Below, piece after piece: positions 31,250-40,973 of a DNA stretch of 64,000 nucleotides (position 1 is its first letter; each line of letters opens with the position of its first letter). The notes beneath the pieces were generated by a model. It made no database searches. It was not told the DNA's origin and was given only the letters and a program-made list of their open reading frames with translations. The position numbers and the translations under genes are program-made. This DNA is from Turnera subulata (taxonomy: Eukaryota > Streptophyta > Magnoliopsida > Malpighiales > Passifloraceae): contig JAKUCV010007821.1 in the NCBI GenBank assembly GCA_028386065.3, positions 43,471 to 107,470 of the forward strand, in the 5' to 3' direction.

Positions 31250-34200
31250 AAGCTAATATCTCTTTCTCTGCATCATGGGTATTAGAAATCGGATGTGGTT
31301 CTCACATTTGTGTAAATGTGCAGGAACTGAGAAAGAGTAGAAGATTAGCAAAGGGAGAGATAGACCTGCGCATTGGAAATGGAGCAAGAGTTGCTGCATT
31401 AGCCGTAGGAACTTACTATCTATCCTTACCGAGTGGTTTGGTTTTAGAACTTGAGGATTGTTATTATGTACCTACCATAAGCAGGAATTTGATTTCTGTT
31501 TTTGTCTGGACAAGAAAGGTTTTTCATTTGTAATAAAGAACAACTGTTGTTCTATTTATTTCATTGATATTTATTATGGTGGTACATATTTGAGCAATGG
31601 TTTGTACGTTCTAAACCTAGAAACACCAATCTATAACATTAATACGAAGAAGGTTAGATTAAACGATTATAATGAAACCTATCTCCGGCATTGTCGATTG
31701 GGCCATATAAACGAGACTCGTATTTCTAAACTCCATAAAGATAGAATTTTAAACTCAATTGATTTTGAATCATACGAGACATGTCAGTCATGTTTATTAG
31801 GCAAAATGACGAAGGCTCCTTTTGCTGGTAAAGGTGAAAGAGCTTCGAACATGTTAGGTCTTATACATTCTGATGTATGTGGACCTATGTCAACACAGGC
31901 TAGAGGTGGTTTTCAGTACTTCATTACATTTACTGATGATTACAGTAGAAATGGCTATGTGTATCTTATGAAACACAAGTCAGAATCCTTTGAAAACTTC
32001 AAAGAATTCAAGAGTGAAGTACAGAATCAACTCGGCAAGAGTATTAAAATGCTTCGATCTGATCGAGGAGGTGAATACTTAGACCGAGATTTTCTTGATC
32101 GTCTAAAGCTATGTGGTATTGTATCACAACTTACTCCACCAGGTACGCCTCAATGGAATGGTGTATCTGAAAGGAGGAATAGAACTTTGTTAGACATGGT
32201 TCGTTCTATGATGAGTCAAACTGACCTTCCTTCTTCATTTTGGGGACATGCATTATTAAGTGCTGCATTTACACTTAACCGTGTTCCATCTAAATCGGTT
32301 GATAAGACACCATATGAGATATGGACTGGGAAGCGTCCCAGTTTTTCTTTTATGAAGATTTGGGGTTGTGAGGCTTACGTAAGACGTCAAGCATCAGACA
32401 AACTCGGCCCTAAATCTGACCAGTGCCTTTTTGTTGGATATCCTAAGGAAACTAAAGGATATTATTTCTATAATCCCATAGAGCACAAAGTGTTTGTTGC
32501 TCGTACTGTTATTTTTCTTGAAAGAGAATTCATTTCTAGAAAGATCAGTGGGAGAAAAATAGAACTCGAAGAAGTTCGAGGTATAGAGGCTGAGATAGAA
32601 CAAGGACAGGAACCACAAGGTGTTGTGGGTGAAAAACCTGTGCCTGTAACACATGGACTACGTAGGTCTGATAGGACTCGGCATGAGCCTGAGAGATATG
32701 GATTTCTTATGACTCATACTGGAGACGTGATGCTCATAGAAGAGGATGAGCCCACTTCCTATCAGCAGGCTATTACGGGTCCAGACTCTAAGAAGTGGCT
32801 AGAAGCCATGAATTCGGAGATGGAATCCATGTATGAAAATAAGGTATGGACCTTCGTTGATCCACCTGAAGGGGTAAAACCTATTGGGTGCAAGTGGGTC
32901 TTTAAGAAAAAGACTGACATGGATGGTAATGTGATTACCTTTAAAGGGAGAATGGTTGCGAAAGGTTTTAAGCAAGTTCATGGTAATGACTATGATGAAA
33001 CTTTCTCACCAGTTGCCATGGTTAAATCCATTCTGATTCTATTGGCTATAGCAGCATACCATGATTATGAGATATGGCAAATGGATGTCAAAACCGCTTT
33101 CCTTAATGGAAATTTTTAGAGGAGTGTACATGACACAACCTGAAGGTTTTGTCACTCCAGAAAATGCAACCAAGGTATGCAAGTTGCAAAGATCCATTTA
33201 TGGATTAAAGCAAGCTTCTAGGAGTTGGAATCTTCGTTTTGATGAAGTAATCAAACAGTTTGGTTTCATTAAAAGAAGATGAGCCATGAGTTTACAAGAA
33301 GGTTAGTGGGAGCACTATCGTTTTCTTGTTATTGTATGTTGATGACATTCTTCTCATTGGGAATGATATTCCAACACTACAGTCTGTAAAGACTTGGTTA
33401 GGAAAGAATTTCTCAGTGAAGGACTTAGGAGAAGCTGCCTACATGCTAGGTATAAAGATCTATAGAGATAGATCCAAAAGGCTTCTTGGGCTAAGTCAAA
33501 GTACATATATTGACAAGGTGCTAAAGAGGTTTAGCATGCAAGATTCCAAGAAAGGTTTCTTGCCCATGGCACATGGCGAATCTCTCTAAAAGAATCAATG
33601 TCCTAGTACATCTAAGGAGAGAGAGCGGATGAGTAAGATTCCTTATGCATCGGTAATAAGATCTATCATGTATGCCACACTATGTACTCGACCGGATGTC
33701 GCATATGTATTAAGTGTCACAAACAGATACCATTCTGATCCCTGTGAAAGTCACTGGACAGCGGTTAAGAACATCCTTAAGTACTTGAGAAGGACTAAGG
33801 ATGCATTCCTTGTATATGGAAGCGTTGATGAGGTTGTTGTAAAGGGTTACATAGATGCTAGCTTCCAAACTGACAGGGATGACTTTAGATCGCAGTTAGG
33901 ATATATGTTTTGTCTTGGAGGTGGTGCTGTATGCTGGAAGAGTTCAAAGCAAGAGACAGTTGCCGACTCTACAACTGAGGTTGAGTATATAGCTGCCTCA
34001 GATGCGACGAAAGAGGCTGTTTGGAATAAGAAGTTCGTAACTAAACTTGGGGTGGTTCCTAGTATTGACGGTCCGATTGAGCTCTATTGTGACAACAATA
34101 GGACAATCGCACAGGCTCAAGAACCTAGATACCACCAGAGATCCAAACATATACTCCGACGCTATCATCTATTAGAGAGACCATTGATAGAGGCGATGTC

Positions 34201-34322
34201 AGGCTGTGAAAGTTCCTTCTGAGAACAATATAGCAGATCCATTGACTAAGCCGCTCACACAGCAGAAGCATGATAGTCATGCTGCATCCATTGGTATTAG
34301 ATACATGGATGATTGGCTTTAG
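31250..34322 (+). pseudogene. pol: pol of the second Copia: protease, integrase, RT, RNase H, broken
   Basis: Protease region SWVLEIGCGSHICVN (about 31275) has EIG where DTG/DSG is needed, so the catalytic Asp is lost. A frameshift near 31500 leads into a 553-codon segment (31458-33119): zinc-binding HCRLGH..CQSCLLGK, integrase Asp (IHSDVCGP), Asp (LRSDRGGEY), Glu (VSERRNRTLLDM), then RT (CKWVFKKKTDMDGN, WQMDVKTAFLNGN). Another frameshift at about 33110, a stop at 33280, and a shift to LLYVDDILLIGND (33326 on), with TAA at 33587. RNase H (YIDASFQTDRDD, STTEVEYIAASDATKEAVW) is followed by a shift near 34190, and the conserved end ADPLTKPL to TAG at 34320-34322. Confidence 0.9.
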
Positions 34323-34325
34323 TGC

Positions 34326-34336
34326 AAGTGGGAGAT
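34326..34336 (+). promoter_or_regulatory. polypurine tract of the second Copia
   Basis: AAGTGGGAGAT immediately precedes the 3' LTR at 34337, four bases after the pol stop. Confidence 0.75.
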
Positions 34337-35852
34337 TGTTAGTGTAATATGCCCAAAAGCCAATCAATGGATGATTGTACATAGTCATGTAAATACATTA
34401 AGGTTATTCCAATAAATATGTTTATGTGATAAACGCTTGCACATATTTATAACCCTAGAATGTTTTATACTCTTAAAATGTCCCTAGTCGATGGTTATTA
34501 TGGATGGGTTGTAATAATAAATTAAGACTAGCGTATGTTGATAATTATATGAGATATGAATTCTACATACGGCTACAAGTTAGAGAACTTGTGGACTGGA
34601 CCGACCCAACATAAGAACACTACATGGAACGTTATATGATTGTCATTAGTGGTTCTTATATGTATTGTCCTTAGACCTGAGATCATCAAGGTTCCCAACA
34701 TGTGAGTCATATACTTTGATATTACTCTTGGCTACTCGTAACTGAGTAGACCTTAGTGTAATCATTGGGTATATGATATAATGTGTAGTGGGTTTTGTAT
34801 GATCAAGATGGAATTCGTCCAACCCATATAACGGGTATATTATCAGTTGGGCCTCTTGATAGAGTTGAACTGTAAATGCATGGCCATGCTCGGATTATGT
34901 GATATGGTGATATCATTAGTATCCGCTTTACACAGTTAACTCGGGGATCAAGAAACTTAGATTAAACATATACGAGATTGACATATTCCATGTCTCGTGT
35001 TTGATCTTGATAATGGAACAAAAGGACAATGACATGTTCCGAGGCATAGTGAATCAGTACTGATCTTGTCGTTTGGGTAGCAATGATGTATTGCTAGACA
35101 CCGCTCACTGTTTATAATTGTAAAATGAGATTTTACAATTATTGCCAAATGTTGCAAGTGCCTACAGGGTCACACACTTAGAAATGTTGATTCGAGCTGG
35201 TGGTTGAACCATGGTTGGACCATGGTTCGACCGTGGTTGGACCAGGGTCATTTTGGTTCACTAATTGTCTTAATTATTGAACCAGAATAAGTGTTGTGAT
35301 GTGTAATTCCATTAGTACATGGTGACAGAGAAGATAATGGGAATTATAATCATGATAGTTGGTGGACCATTATGTTGGCCATTATGTTGGCCATTTGTCT
35401 AATTAAACTATGCACTAATTGAGGTGGGTAATCAGATTATTCAGCCCTTGAATTCCGATTTTTCAGACTTGCAAGAACACACACAAGTGAGACTTGAGTG
35501 AGACTTGAACTTTCAGAATACACACCCCTTTCTTTGAGAAAGAAAGAAACACATAAAACACAAGTTCTAGCTCTTGGTTTTCTGCAGCTAGCACTGAGGT
35601 TCGGGAGTGCTCGGGTTGGTGATCGTGAGACGATTGCTAGCTGGACATCGACGGTTCGTGTGGATACCGTAGAGGAGCCGGATTTCTTGTCGGGTTCTTG
35701 CTGATTCTACACTACAGTTGGGTGAAAGACCTCAACCAAGTAAGGTACGAAAAATTGTTATTCGGTTTAGTTAGCTTCACTTGGATGCCCCATGAGTACC
35801 GGGTCTTTCCGCTGCATTTTGATTGTCAAGTTTGCATGCCCGGTTACTTACA
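34337..35852 (+). repeat. 3' LTR of the second Copia
   Basis: 1516 bp, TGTTAGTGTAATATGCCC to GGTTACTTACA; followed directly by the target duplication CGTTT and the remainder of the 5S gene. Confidence 0.93.
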
Positions 35853-35910
35853 CGTTTAAATTCGGAGTTATGATGGGATCCAGTGCATTAGTGCTGGTAT
35901 GATTACAACC
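35853..35910 (-). pseudogene. 5S rRNA gene, unit 7, 5' half
   Basis: Starts with the second copy of CGTTT and continues AAATTCGGAGTTATGATGGG to GATTACAACC at the gene's 5' end. Joined to 27311-27375 minus one CGTTT it gives a 118 bp gene. Confidence 0.93.
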
Positions 35911-36203
35911 GTCATATCCATCATCATAAATTTATTTATCCAAGTCGCCAAGTATAATTGGATTTCTTCTAAATAAAAGAGGCTCATAAACTGTTGGATT
36001 ATCTTCTTTTTTAGCAGAAAAGCTCGTTCTTCCAAATTCATTTCTCTCTAGCCTCGCAAATTTGAGGAAAATCTTCAAAGTAAATATAATCCGCCCTCAA
36101 ATTAAAAAAAACATTAAAATAAATATAATCCGCTCTTAAATTAAGAAAAGCAGTTGAAATAAATGTAACCATTCCAAGTTGCCAAGGGGCAGGAGCAAAA
36201 AGA

Positions 36204-36322
36204 GAGGTGCAACATGAGGACTTCCCAGAAGGTCACTCATCCTAGTACTACTCTCGCCGAAGCACGTTTAACTTCAAAGTTCTGATGGGATCCGGTGTAT
36301 TAGTGCTGGTATGATCGCACCC
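36204..36322 (-). rRNA. 5S rRNA gene, unit 8
   Basis: Changes: GAGGTGC, AACATGAGG, CCAGAAGG, CACTCATCC, CGCCGAAGC, CTTCAAAG, GGTGTATTAG; mostly transitions. Confidence 0.94.
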
Positions 36323-36620
36323 GTCTTATCCATCATCATAAATTTATTTATCCATGTCGCCAAGTATAATTTGATTTCTTCTTATTAAAAAAGGCTCATA
36401 AAGGGTTTGATTATCTTTTATTTTAATGAAAAAGCTTGTTCTTCCAAATTCATTTTGCTCTAACCTCGCAAATTTGAAGAAAACCAATAAAGTAAATATA
36501 ATCCGCCCTCAAAATAAAAAAAAAACCATTAAAATAAATAAAATCCGCCCTCAAATTGGAAAAAAAGCCATGGAAACAAATGTATCCGTTCCAAGTTGCT
36601 AAGTAGCGGGAGCAAAAAAA

Positions 36621-36769
36621 AGGATGCAACACGAGGACTTCCCAGGAGGTCACCCATCCTAGTACTACTTTTTTTTTTTGAACAAATCCTAGTACTACTC
36701 TCGCCCAAGCACGTTTCACTTCGTAGTTCTGATGGGATCCGGTGCATTTGTACTGGTACGATCGCAACC
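36621..36769 (-). pseudogene. 5S rRNA gene, unit 9, with 30 bp insertion
   Basis: The gene is interrupted at ATCCTAGTACTACT, which is present twice (36656-36669 and 36686-36699) around a 16 bp insert. Other changes: AGGATGC end, GTTTCACTTCGTAG in the A box, GTACTGGTACGATCGCAACC. The insertion lies between the gene's A box and its 3' end. Confidence 0.92.
36670..36685 (-). mobile_element. 16 bp poly(A) retroposition footprint
   Basis: In the minus sense the insert reads TTGTTCAAAAAAAAAA, flanked by the perfect 14 bp duplication ATCCTAGTACTACT (plus-strand letters). A short 3' tail plus poly(A) with a 14 bp target duplication is the signature of target-primed reverse transcription of a severely 5'-truncated RNA, possibly a SINE tail. 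The source is not identifiable from 6 bases. Confidence 0.7.
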
Positions 36770-37024
36770 GTCATGTCCATTATCATAAATTAATTCATCC
36801 AAGTCGCCAACTACAATTGGATTTCTTCTAAACAAAAGAGGCTTATAAAAGGGTTTTATTATCTTCTTTTTTAATGAAAAAGCTCGTTCTTCCAAATTCA
36901 TTTCGCTCTAGCCTCGCAAATTTGTGGAAAACCTTCAAAGCAAATATAATCCGTCCTCAAATTGGAAAAAAAGCCGTCGAAATAAATGTACCATTCCATG
37001 TTGCCACGGGCGGGAGCAAAAAAA

Positions 37025-37143
37025 GGGTTGCAACACGAGGACTTCTTAGGAGGTCACCCATTCTAGTACTAGTCTCGCCCAAGCACGTTTAACTTCGGAG
37101 TTCTGATGGGATCCGGTGCATTAGTGCTAGTATGATTGCATCC
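37025..37143 (-). rRNA. 5S rRNA gene, unit 10
   Basis: Changes: GGGTTGC, CTTCTTAGG, CCATTCTAGTACTAGTCTC, GTGCTAGTATGATTGCATCC. Shares its variant set with units 5 and 14. Confidence 0.93.
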
Positions 37144-37296
37144 GTCATATCCATTATCATAAATTTATTTATCCAATCTGCCCTCGAATTCAGAAAAAAA
37201 ACCTTTAAAATAAATATAATCCGCCCTCAAATTGGAAAAAAAGCCGTCGAAATAAATGTAACGGTTCCAAGTTGCCTTGGGGCGGGAGCAAAAAGA

Positions 37297-37393
37297 GGGG
37301 TGAAACCCTATCCTATTACTACTCTCGCCCAAGCACGTTTAACTTCGGAGTTCTGATGGGATCTGGTGCATTAGTGCTGGTATGATCGAACCC
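37297..37393 (-). pseudogene. 5S rRNA gene, unit 11, internal deletion
   Basis: Only 97 bp: GGGGTGAAACCCTATCCTATTACTAC replaces the normal stretch, a net loss of 22 bp in the gene's 3' third. The promoter half (A box to 5' end) is near consensus, ending GATCGAACCC. Its downstream neighbour lies only 272 bp away, so the spacer is shortened too. Confidence 0.9.
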
Positions 37394-37688
37394 GTCATAT
37401 CCATACTCAAAAATTTATTTATCCAAGTCACAAGTATAATTGCATTCCTTCTTTATAAAAAACGCTCATAAAGGGTTTGATTACCTTCTTTTTTAGTGGA
37501 GAAGCTTGTTCTTCCAAATTCAATTGCTCTAGCCTCACAAATTTGAGGAAAACTTTTAAAGTAAATATAATCCGCCGTTAAATTCAAAAAAAAACCTTTA
37601 AAATAAATACAATCTGCCCCTAAATTGAAAAAAGAAACGCTGAAATAAATACAACCGTTCCAAGTAGCCAAGGGGCGAGAGCAAAAAG

Positions 37689-37807
37689 TGGGTGCAACAC
37701 CAGGACTTCCCAAGAGGTCACCCATCCTAGTACTACTCTTGCCCAAGCACGTTTGACTTCGGAGTTCTGATGGGATCCGGTGCATTAGTGCTGGTATGAT
37801 CGCACCC
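37689..37807 (-). rRNA. 5S rRNA gene, unit 12
   Basis: Changes: TGGGTGC end, ACACCAGG, CCAAGAGG, CTCTTGCCC, GTTTGACTTC. Confidence 0.94.
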
Positions 37808-38104
37808 ATCATTTTCATCATCATAAATTTATTTATCCAAGTCGCCAAGTATAATTGGTTTTCTTCTAAATAAAAGAGGCTCATAAAGGGTTTGATTATC
37901 TTCTTTTTTAATAGAAAAGCTCGTTCTTCCAAATTCATTTCGCTCTAGCCTCGCAAATTTGAGGAAAACCTTTAAAGTAAACATAATCCGCCCTCAAATT
38001 CAAAAAAAAACTTTAAAATAAATGTAATCCACCCTCAAATTGGAGAAGAAGCCGTTGAAATAAATGTAACCGTTCCAAGTTGCCAAGGGGCGGGAGCAAA
38101 AAGA

Positions 38105-38223
38105 AGGGTGCAACACTAGGACTTCCTCATAGGTCACCGATCCTAGTACTACTCTCGCCCATGCATGTCTAACTTTGGAGTTCTAGTGGGATGCGGTGCA
38201 TTAGTGCTGGTATGATCGCATCC
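38105..38223 (-). rRNA. 5S rRNA gene, unit 13
   Basis: Changes: AGGGTGC, ACACTAGG, TCCTCATAGG, CACCGATCC, CCATGCATGTCTAACTTTGG, TCTAGTGGGATGCGG, GCATCC. Heavily mutated through the A box. Confidence 0.9.
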
Positions 38224-38477
38224 GTCATATTAATCATCATAAATTTATTTATCCAAGTCGCCAAGTATAACTAAATTTCTTCTAAATAAAAGAGGCTCAT
38301 AAAGGGTTTGATTTTCTTCTTTTCTAATGGAAAAGCTCGTTTTTTCAAATTCATTTCGCTCTAGCCTCGCAAATTTGTGGAAAACCTTTAAAGCAAATAT
38401 AATCCGTCCTCAAATAGGGAAAAAAGCCGTAGAAATAAATGTACCATTACACGTTGCCATGGGGTGGGAGCAAAAAA

Positions 38478-38596
38478 AGGTTGCAACACGAGGACTTCCC
38501 AGGAGGTCACCCATTCTTGTACTAGTCACGCCCTAGCACGTTTAACTTCGGAGTTCTGATGGGATCCAGTGCATTAGTGCTAGTATGATTGCACCC
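38478..38596 (-). rRNA. 5S rRNA gene, unit 14
   Basis: Changes: AGGTTGC, CCATTCTTGTACTAGTCACG, CCCTAGCACG, ATCCAGTGC, GTGCTAGTATGATTGC. Variant set overlaps units 5 and 10. Confidence 0.92.
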
Positions 38597-38893
38597 GTCG
38601 TATCCATCATCTTAAATTTATTTATCCATGTCGCCTAGTACAACTGTATTTCTTCTAATTAAAAGAGGCTTATAGAGGGTTTGATTATCTTCTTTTTTAA
38701 TGGAAAAGGTCGTTCTTCCAAATTCATTTCGCTCTAACCATGCTAATTTTAAGAAAACCTTTAAAGTAAATATAATCCGCCCTCAAATTCAAAAAAAATA
38801 TATAAAATAAATATAATCCGCCCTCGAATTGGAAAAAAAATCGTTGAAATAAGTGTATCCATTCCAAGTTTCCACGGGGCGGGAGCAAAAAGA

Positions 38894-39012
38894 GGGGTGC
38901 AACACGAGGACTTCCCAGGAGGTCACCCATCCTAGTACTACTCTTCCCCAACCGCGTTTAACTTCGGAGTTTCGATGGGATCCGATGCTTTAGTGCTGGT
39001 ATGATCGCACCA
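38894..39012 (-). rRNA. 5S rRNA gene, unit 15 (type X)
   Basis: Changes: CTCTTCCCCAACCGCGTTT, GAGTTTCGATGG, TCCGATGCTTTAG, CGCACCA. GAGTTTCGATGG with CGCACCA defines type X, also units 18 and 22. Confidence 0.93.
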
Positions 39013-39352
39013 GTGATTTCCATCATCATAAATTTATTTGTCCAAGTCGCCAAGTATAATTGGATTTCTTCTAAACAAAAGAGGCTCATAAAGGGTTTGA
39101 TTATCTTTTTTTTAATGGAAAAGCTCGTTCTTCCGAATTCATTTCGCTCTAGCCTCGCAATTATGAAGAAAACCTTTAAAGTAAATATAATTCGTCCTCA
39201 AATTAAAAAAAAAAACATTTAAAATAAATATAATCCACATCGAATTGGAAAAAGAACAAAAACATTTAAAATAAATATAATCCACCCACGAATTGAAAAA
39301 AAATCGTTGAAATAAATGTATCCGTTCCAAGTTGCCAGTGGGAGCAAAAAGA

Positions 39353-39471
39353 GGGGTGCAACACGAGCACTTCCCAGGAGGTCAGCCATCCTAGTACTAG
39401 CCTCGCCCAAGCACGTGTAGCTTCGGAGTTCTGATGGGATCCCGTGCAATAGTGCTGGTATGATTGCACCC
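39353..39471 (-). rRNA. 5S rRNA gene, unit 16 (type Y)
   Basis: Changes: CGAGCAC, GTCAGCC, ACTAGCCTCG, ACGTGTAGC, GATCCCGTGCAATAG, GATTGC. ACTAGCCTCG + GTGTA + CCCGTGC defines type Y (units 20, 23); its downstream flank reads GCCAGTGGGAGC instead of GCCAAGGGGCGGGAGC. Confidence 0.93.
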
Positions 39472-39761
39472 GTGATATCCATCATCATAAATTTATTTAT
39501 CCAAGTCACCAAGTATAATTGAATTTCTTCTAAATAAAAATGGCTCATAAAAATGGCAATAGTTCTTCGGAATTCATTTTGCTCTAGCCTCGCAAATTTG
39601 AGGAAAACCTTTAAATTAAATATAATCCGCCCTCAAATTCAAAAACAAACATTTAAAATAAATAAAATTCGCCCCAAATTGAAAAAAAAACCGTTGAAAT
39701 AAAAGTATTGTTTGAAATAAATGTATCCATTCCAAGTTGCCAAGGGGCGCGAGCTAAAAGA

Positions 39762-39880
39762 GGGGTTCAACACGAGGACTTCCCAAGAAGTCACCCATCC
39801 TAGTACAACTCTCGCCCAAGCGCGTTTAACTTCGGAGTTCTGATGGGATCCTGTGCACTAATGCTGGTATGATCGAACCC
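39762..39880 (-). rRNA. 5S rRNA gene, unit 17 (type Z)
   Basis: Changes: GGGGTTC, CCAAGAAGTC, GTACAACTC, AAGCGCGTTT, ATCCTGTGCACTAATGC, GATCGAACCC. AAGCGYGTTT and GTGCACTA recur in unit 21. Confidence 0.93.
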
Positions 39881-40183
39881 GTCATATCCATCATCGTAAA
39901 TTTATTTATCCAAGTGGCCAAGTATAATTGGATTTCTTCAAAACAAAAGAGGCTCATAAAGGGTTTGATTATATTTTTTTTAATGGAAAAGCTCGTTCTT
40001 CCGAGTTCATTTCGCTCTAGCCTCGTAAATTTGAGGAACCCTTTAAAGTAAATATAATCCGCCCACGAATTGGAAATAGAACAAAAACAATTAAAATAAA
40101 TACAATCCGCCCTCGAATTGGAAAAAGAAACCGTTGAAATAATTGTATCCGTTCCAAATTGCCATGGGGCGGGAGCAAAAAGA

Positions 40184-40302
40184 GAGGTGCAACACGAGGA
40201 CTTCCCAGAAGGTCACCCATCCTAGTACTACTCACGGACAAGCACCTTTAACTTCGGAGTTTCGATGGGATCCAGTGCAATAGTGCTGGTATGATCGCAC
40301 CA
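40184..40302 (-). rRNA. 5S rRNA gene, unit 18 (type X)
   Basis: Changes: GAGGTGC, CCAGAAGG, CTCACGGACAAGCACCTTT, GAGTTTCGATGG, TCCAGTGCAATAG, CGCACCA. Confidence 0.93.
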
Positions 40303-40648
40303 GTGATTTCCATCATCATAAATTTATTTATCCATGTCGCCAAGTATAATTGGATTTCTTCTAAATAAAAGAGGCTCATAAAGTTTTTGATTATCTTCTT
40401 TTTTAATGGAAAAGCTCGTTCTTTCGATTTCATTTTGCTCTAACCTCGCAAATTTGAGTAAAACCATTAAAGTAAATATAATCTGCCCTCAAATTCAAAA
40501 AAAATAAAACATTTTAAAAAAAATATAATCCGCCCTCGAATTGGAAAAAAAACAAAAACATTTAAAATAAATATAATCTGCACTCGAATTAGAAAAAAAT
40601 CGTTGAAATAAATGTATCCGTTCCAAGTTGCCATTGGGAGCAAAAAGA

Positions 40649-40681
40649 GGGGTGCAACACGAGGACTTCCCAGGAGGTCAC
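40649..40681 (-). pseudogene. 5S rRNA gene fragment, unit 19 (33 bp of the 3' end)
   Basis: GGGGTGCAACACGAGGACTT through GGTCAC, then the sequence jumps into spacer (GAATTACAAACAAATCGTTG) and unit 20 follows 64 bp later. It is a partial duplication: the 96 bp block 40649-40744 holds a gene stub and a stub of type-Y flank. Confidence 0.9.
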
Positions 40682-40744
40682 GAATTACAAACAAATCGTT
40701 GAAATAAATGTATCTGTTCCAAGTTGCCAGTGGGAGCAAAAAGA

Positions 40745-40863
40745 GGGGTGCAACACGAGGACTTCCCAGGAGGTCACCCATCCTAGTACTAGCCTCGCCC
40801 AAGCACTTGTAACTTCGGAGTTCTGTTGGGAACCCGTGCATTAGTGCTGGTATGATCGCACCC
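40745..40863 (-). rRNA. 5S rRNA gene, unit 20 (type Y)
   Basis: Changes: ACTAGCCTCG, GCACTTGTAAC, CTGTTGGGAACCCGTGC. Flank GCCAGTGGGAGC as for the other type-Y units. Confidence 0.94.
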
Positions 40864-40973
40864 GCCATATCCATCATCATAAATTTATTTATCCAAGTCA
40901 CCAAGTATAATTGGATTTCTTCTAAACAAAAAAGGATCATAAAGGGTTTGATTATCTTCTTTTTTAGTGGAAC

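Larger units (their letters stand above)
27376..35852 (+). mobile_element. Copia LTR retrotransposon inserted in a 5S gene, 8477 bp
   Basis: LTRs at 27376-28914 and 34337-35852, both TGTTAGTGTAATATGCC to CGGTTACTTACA. CGTTT on both sides (27371-27375, 35853-35857) is an exact 5 bp target duplication. Contents: Met-type primer site, a long leader with palindromes, gag, protease remnant, integrase, RT, RNase H, purine tract. LTR length of ~1.5 kb and overall size recall Angela-like Copia elements, but I would not fix the lineage without a tree. All ORFs are broken. Confidence 0.95.
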
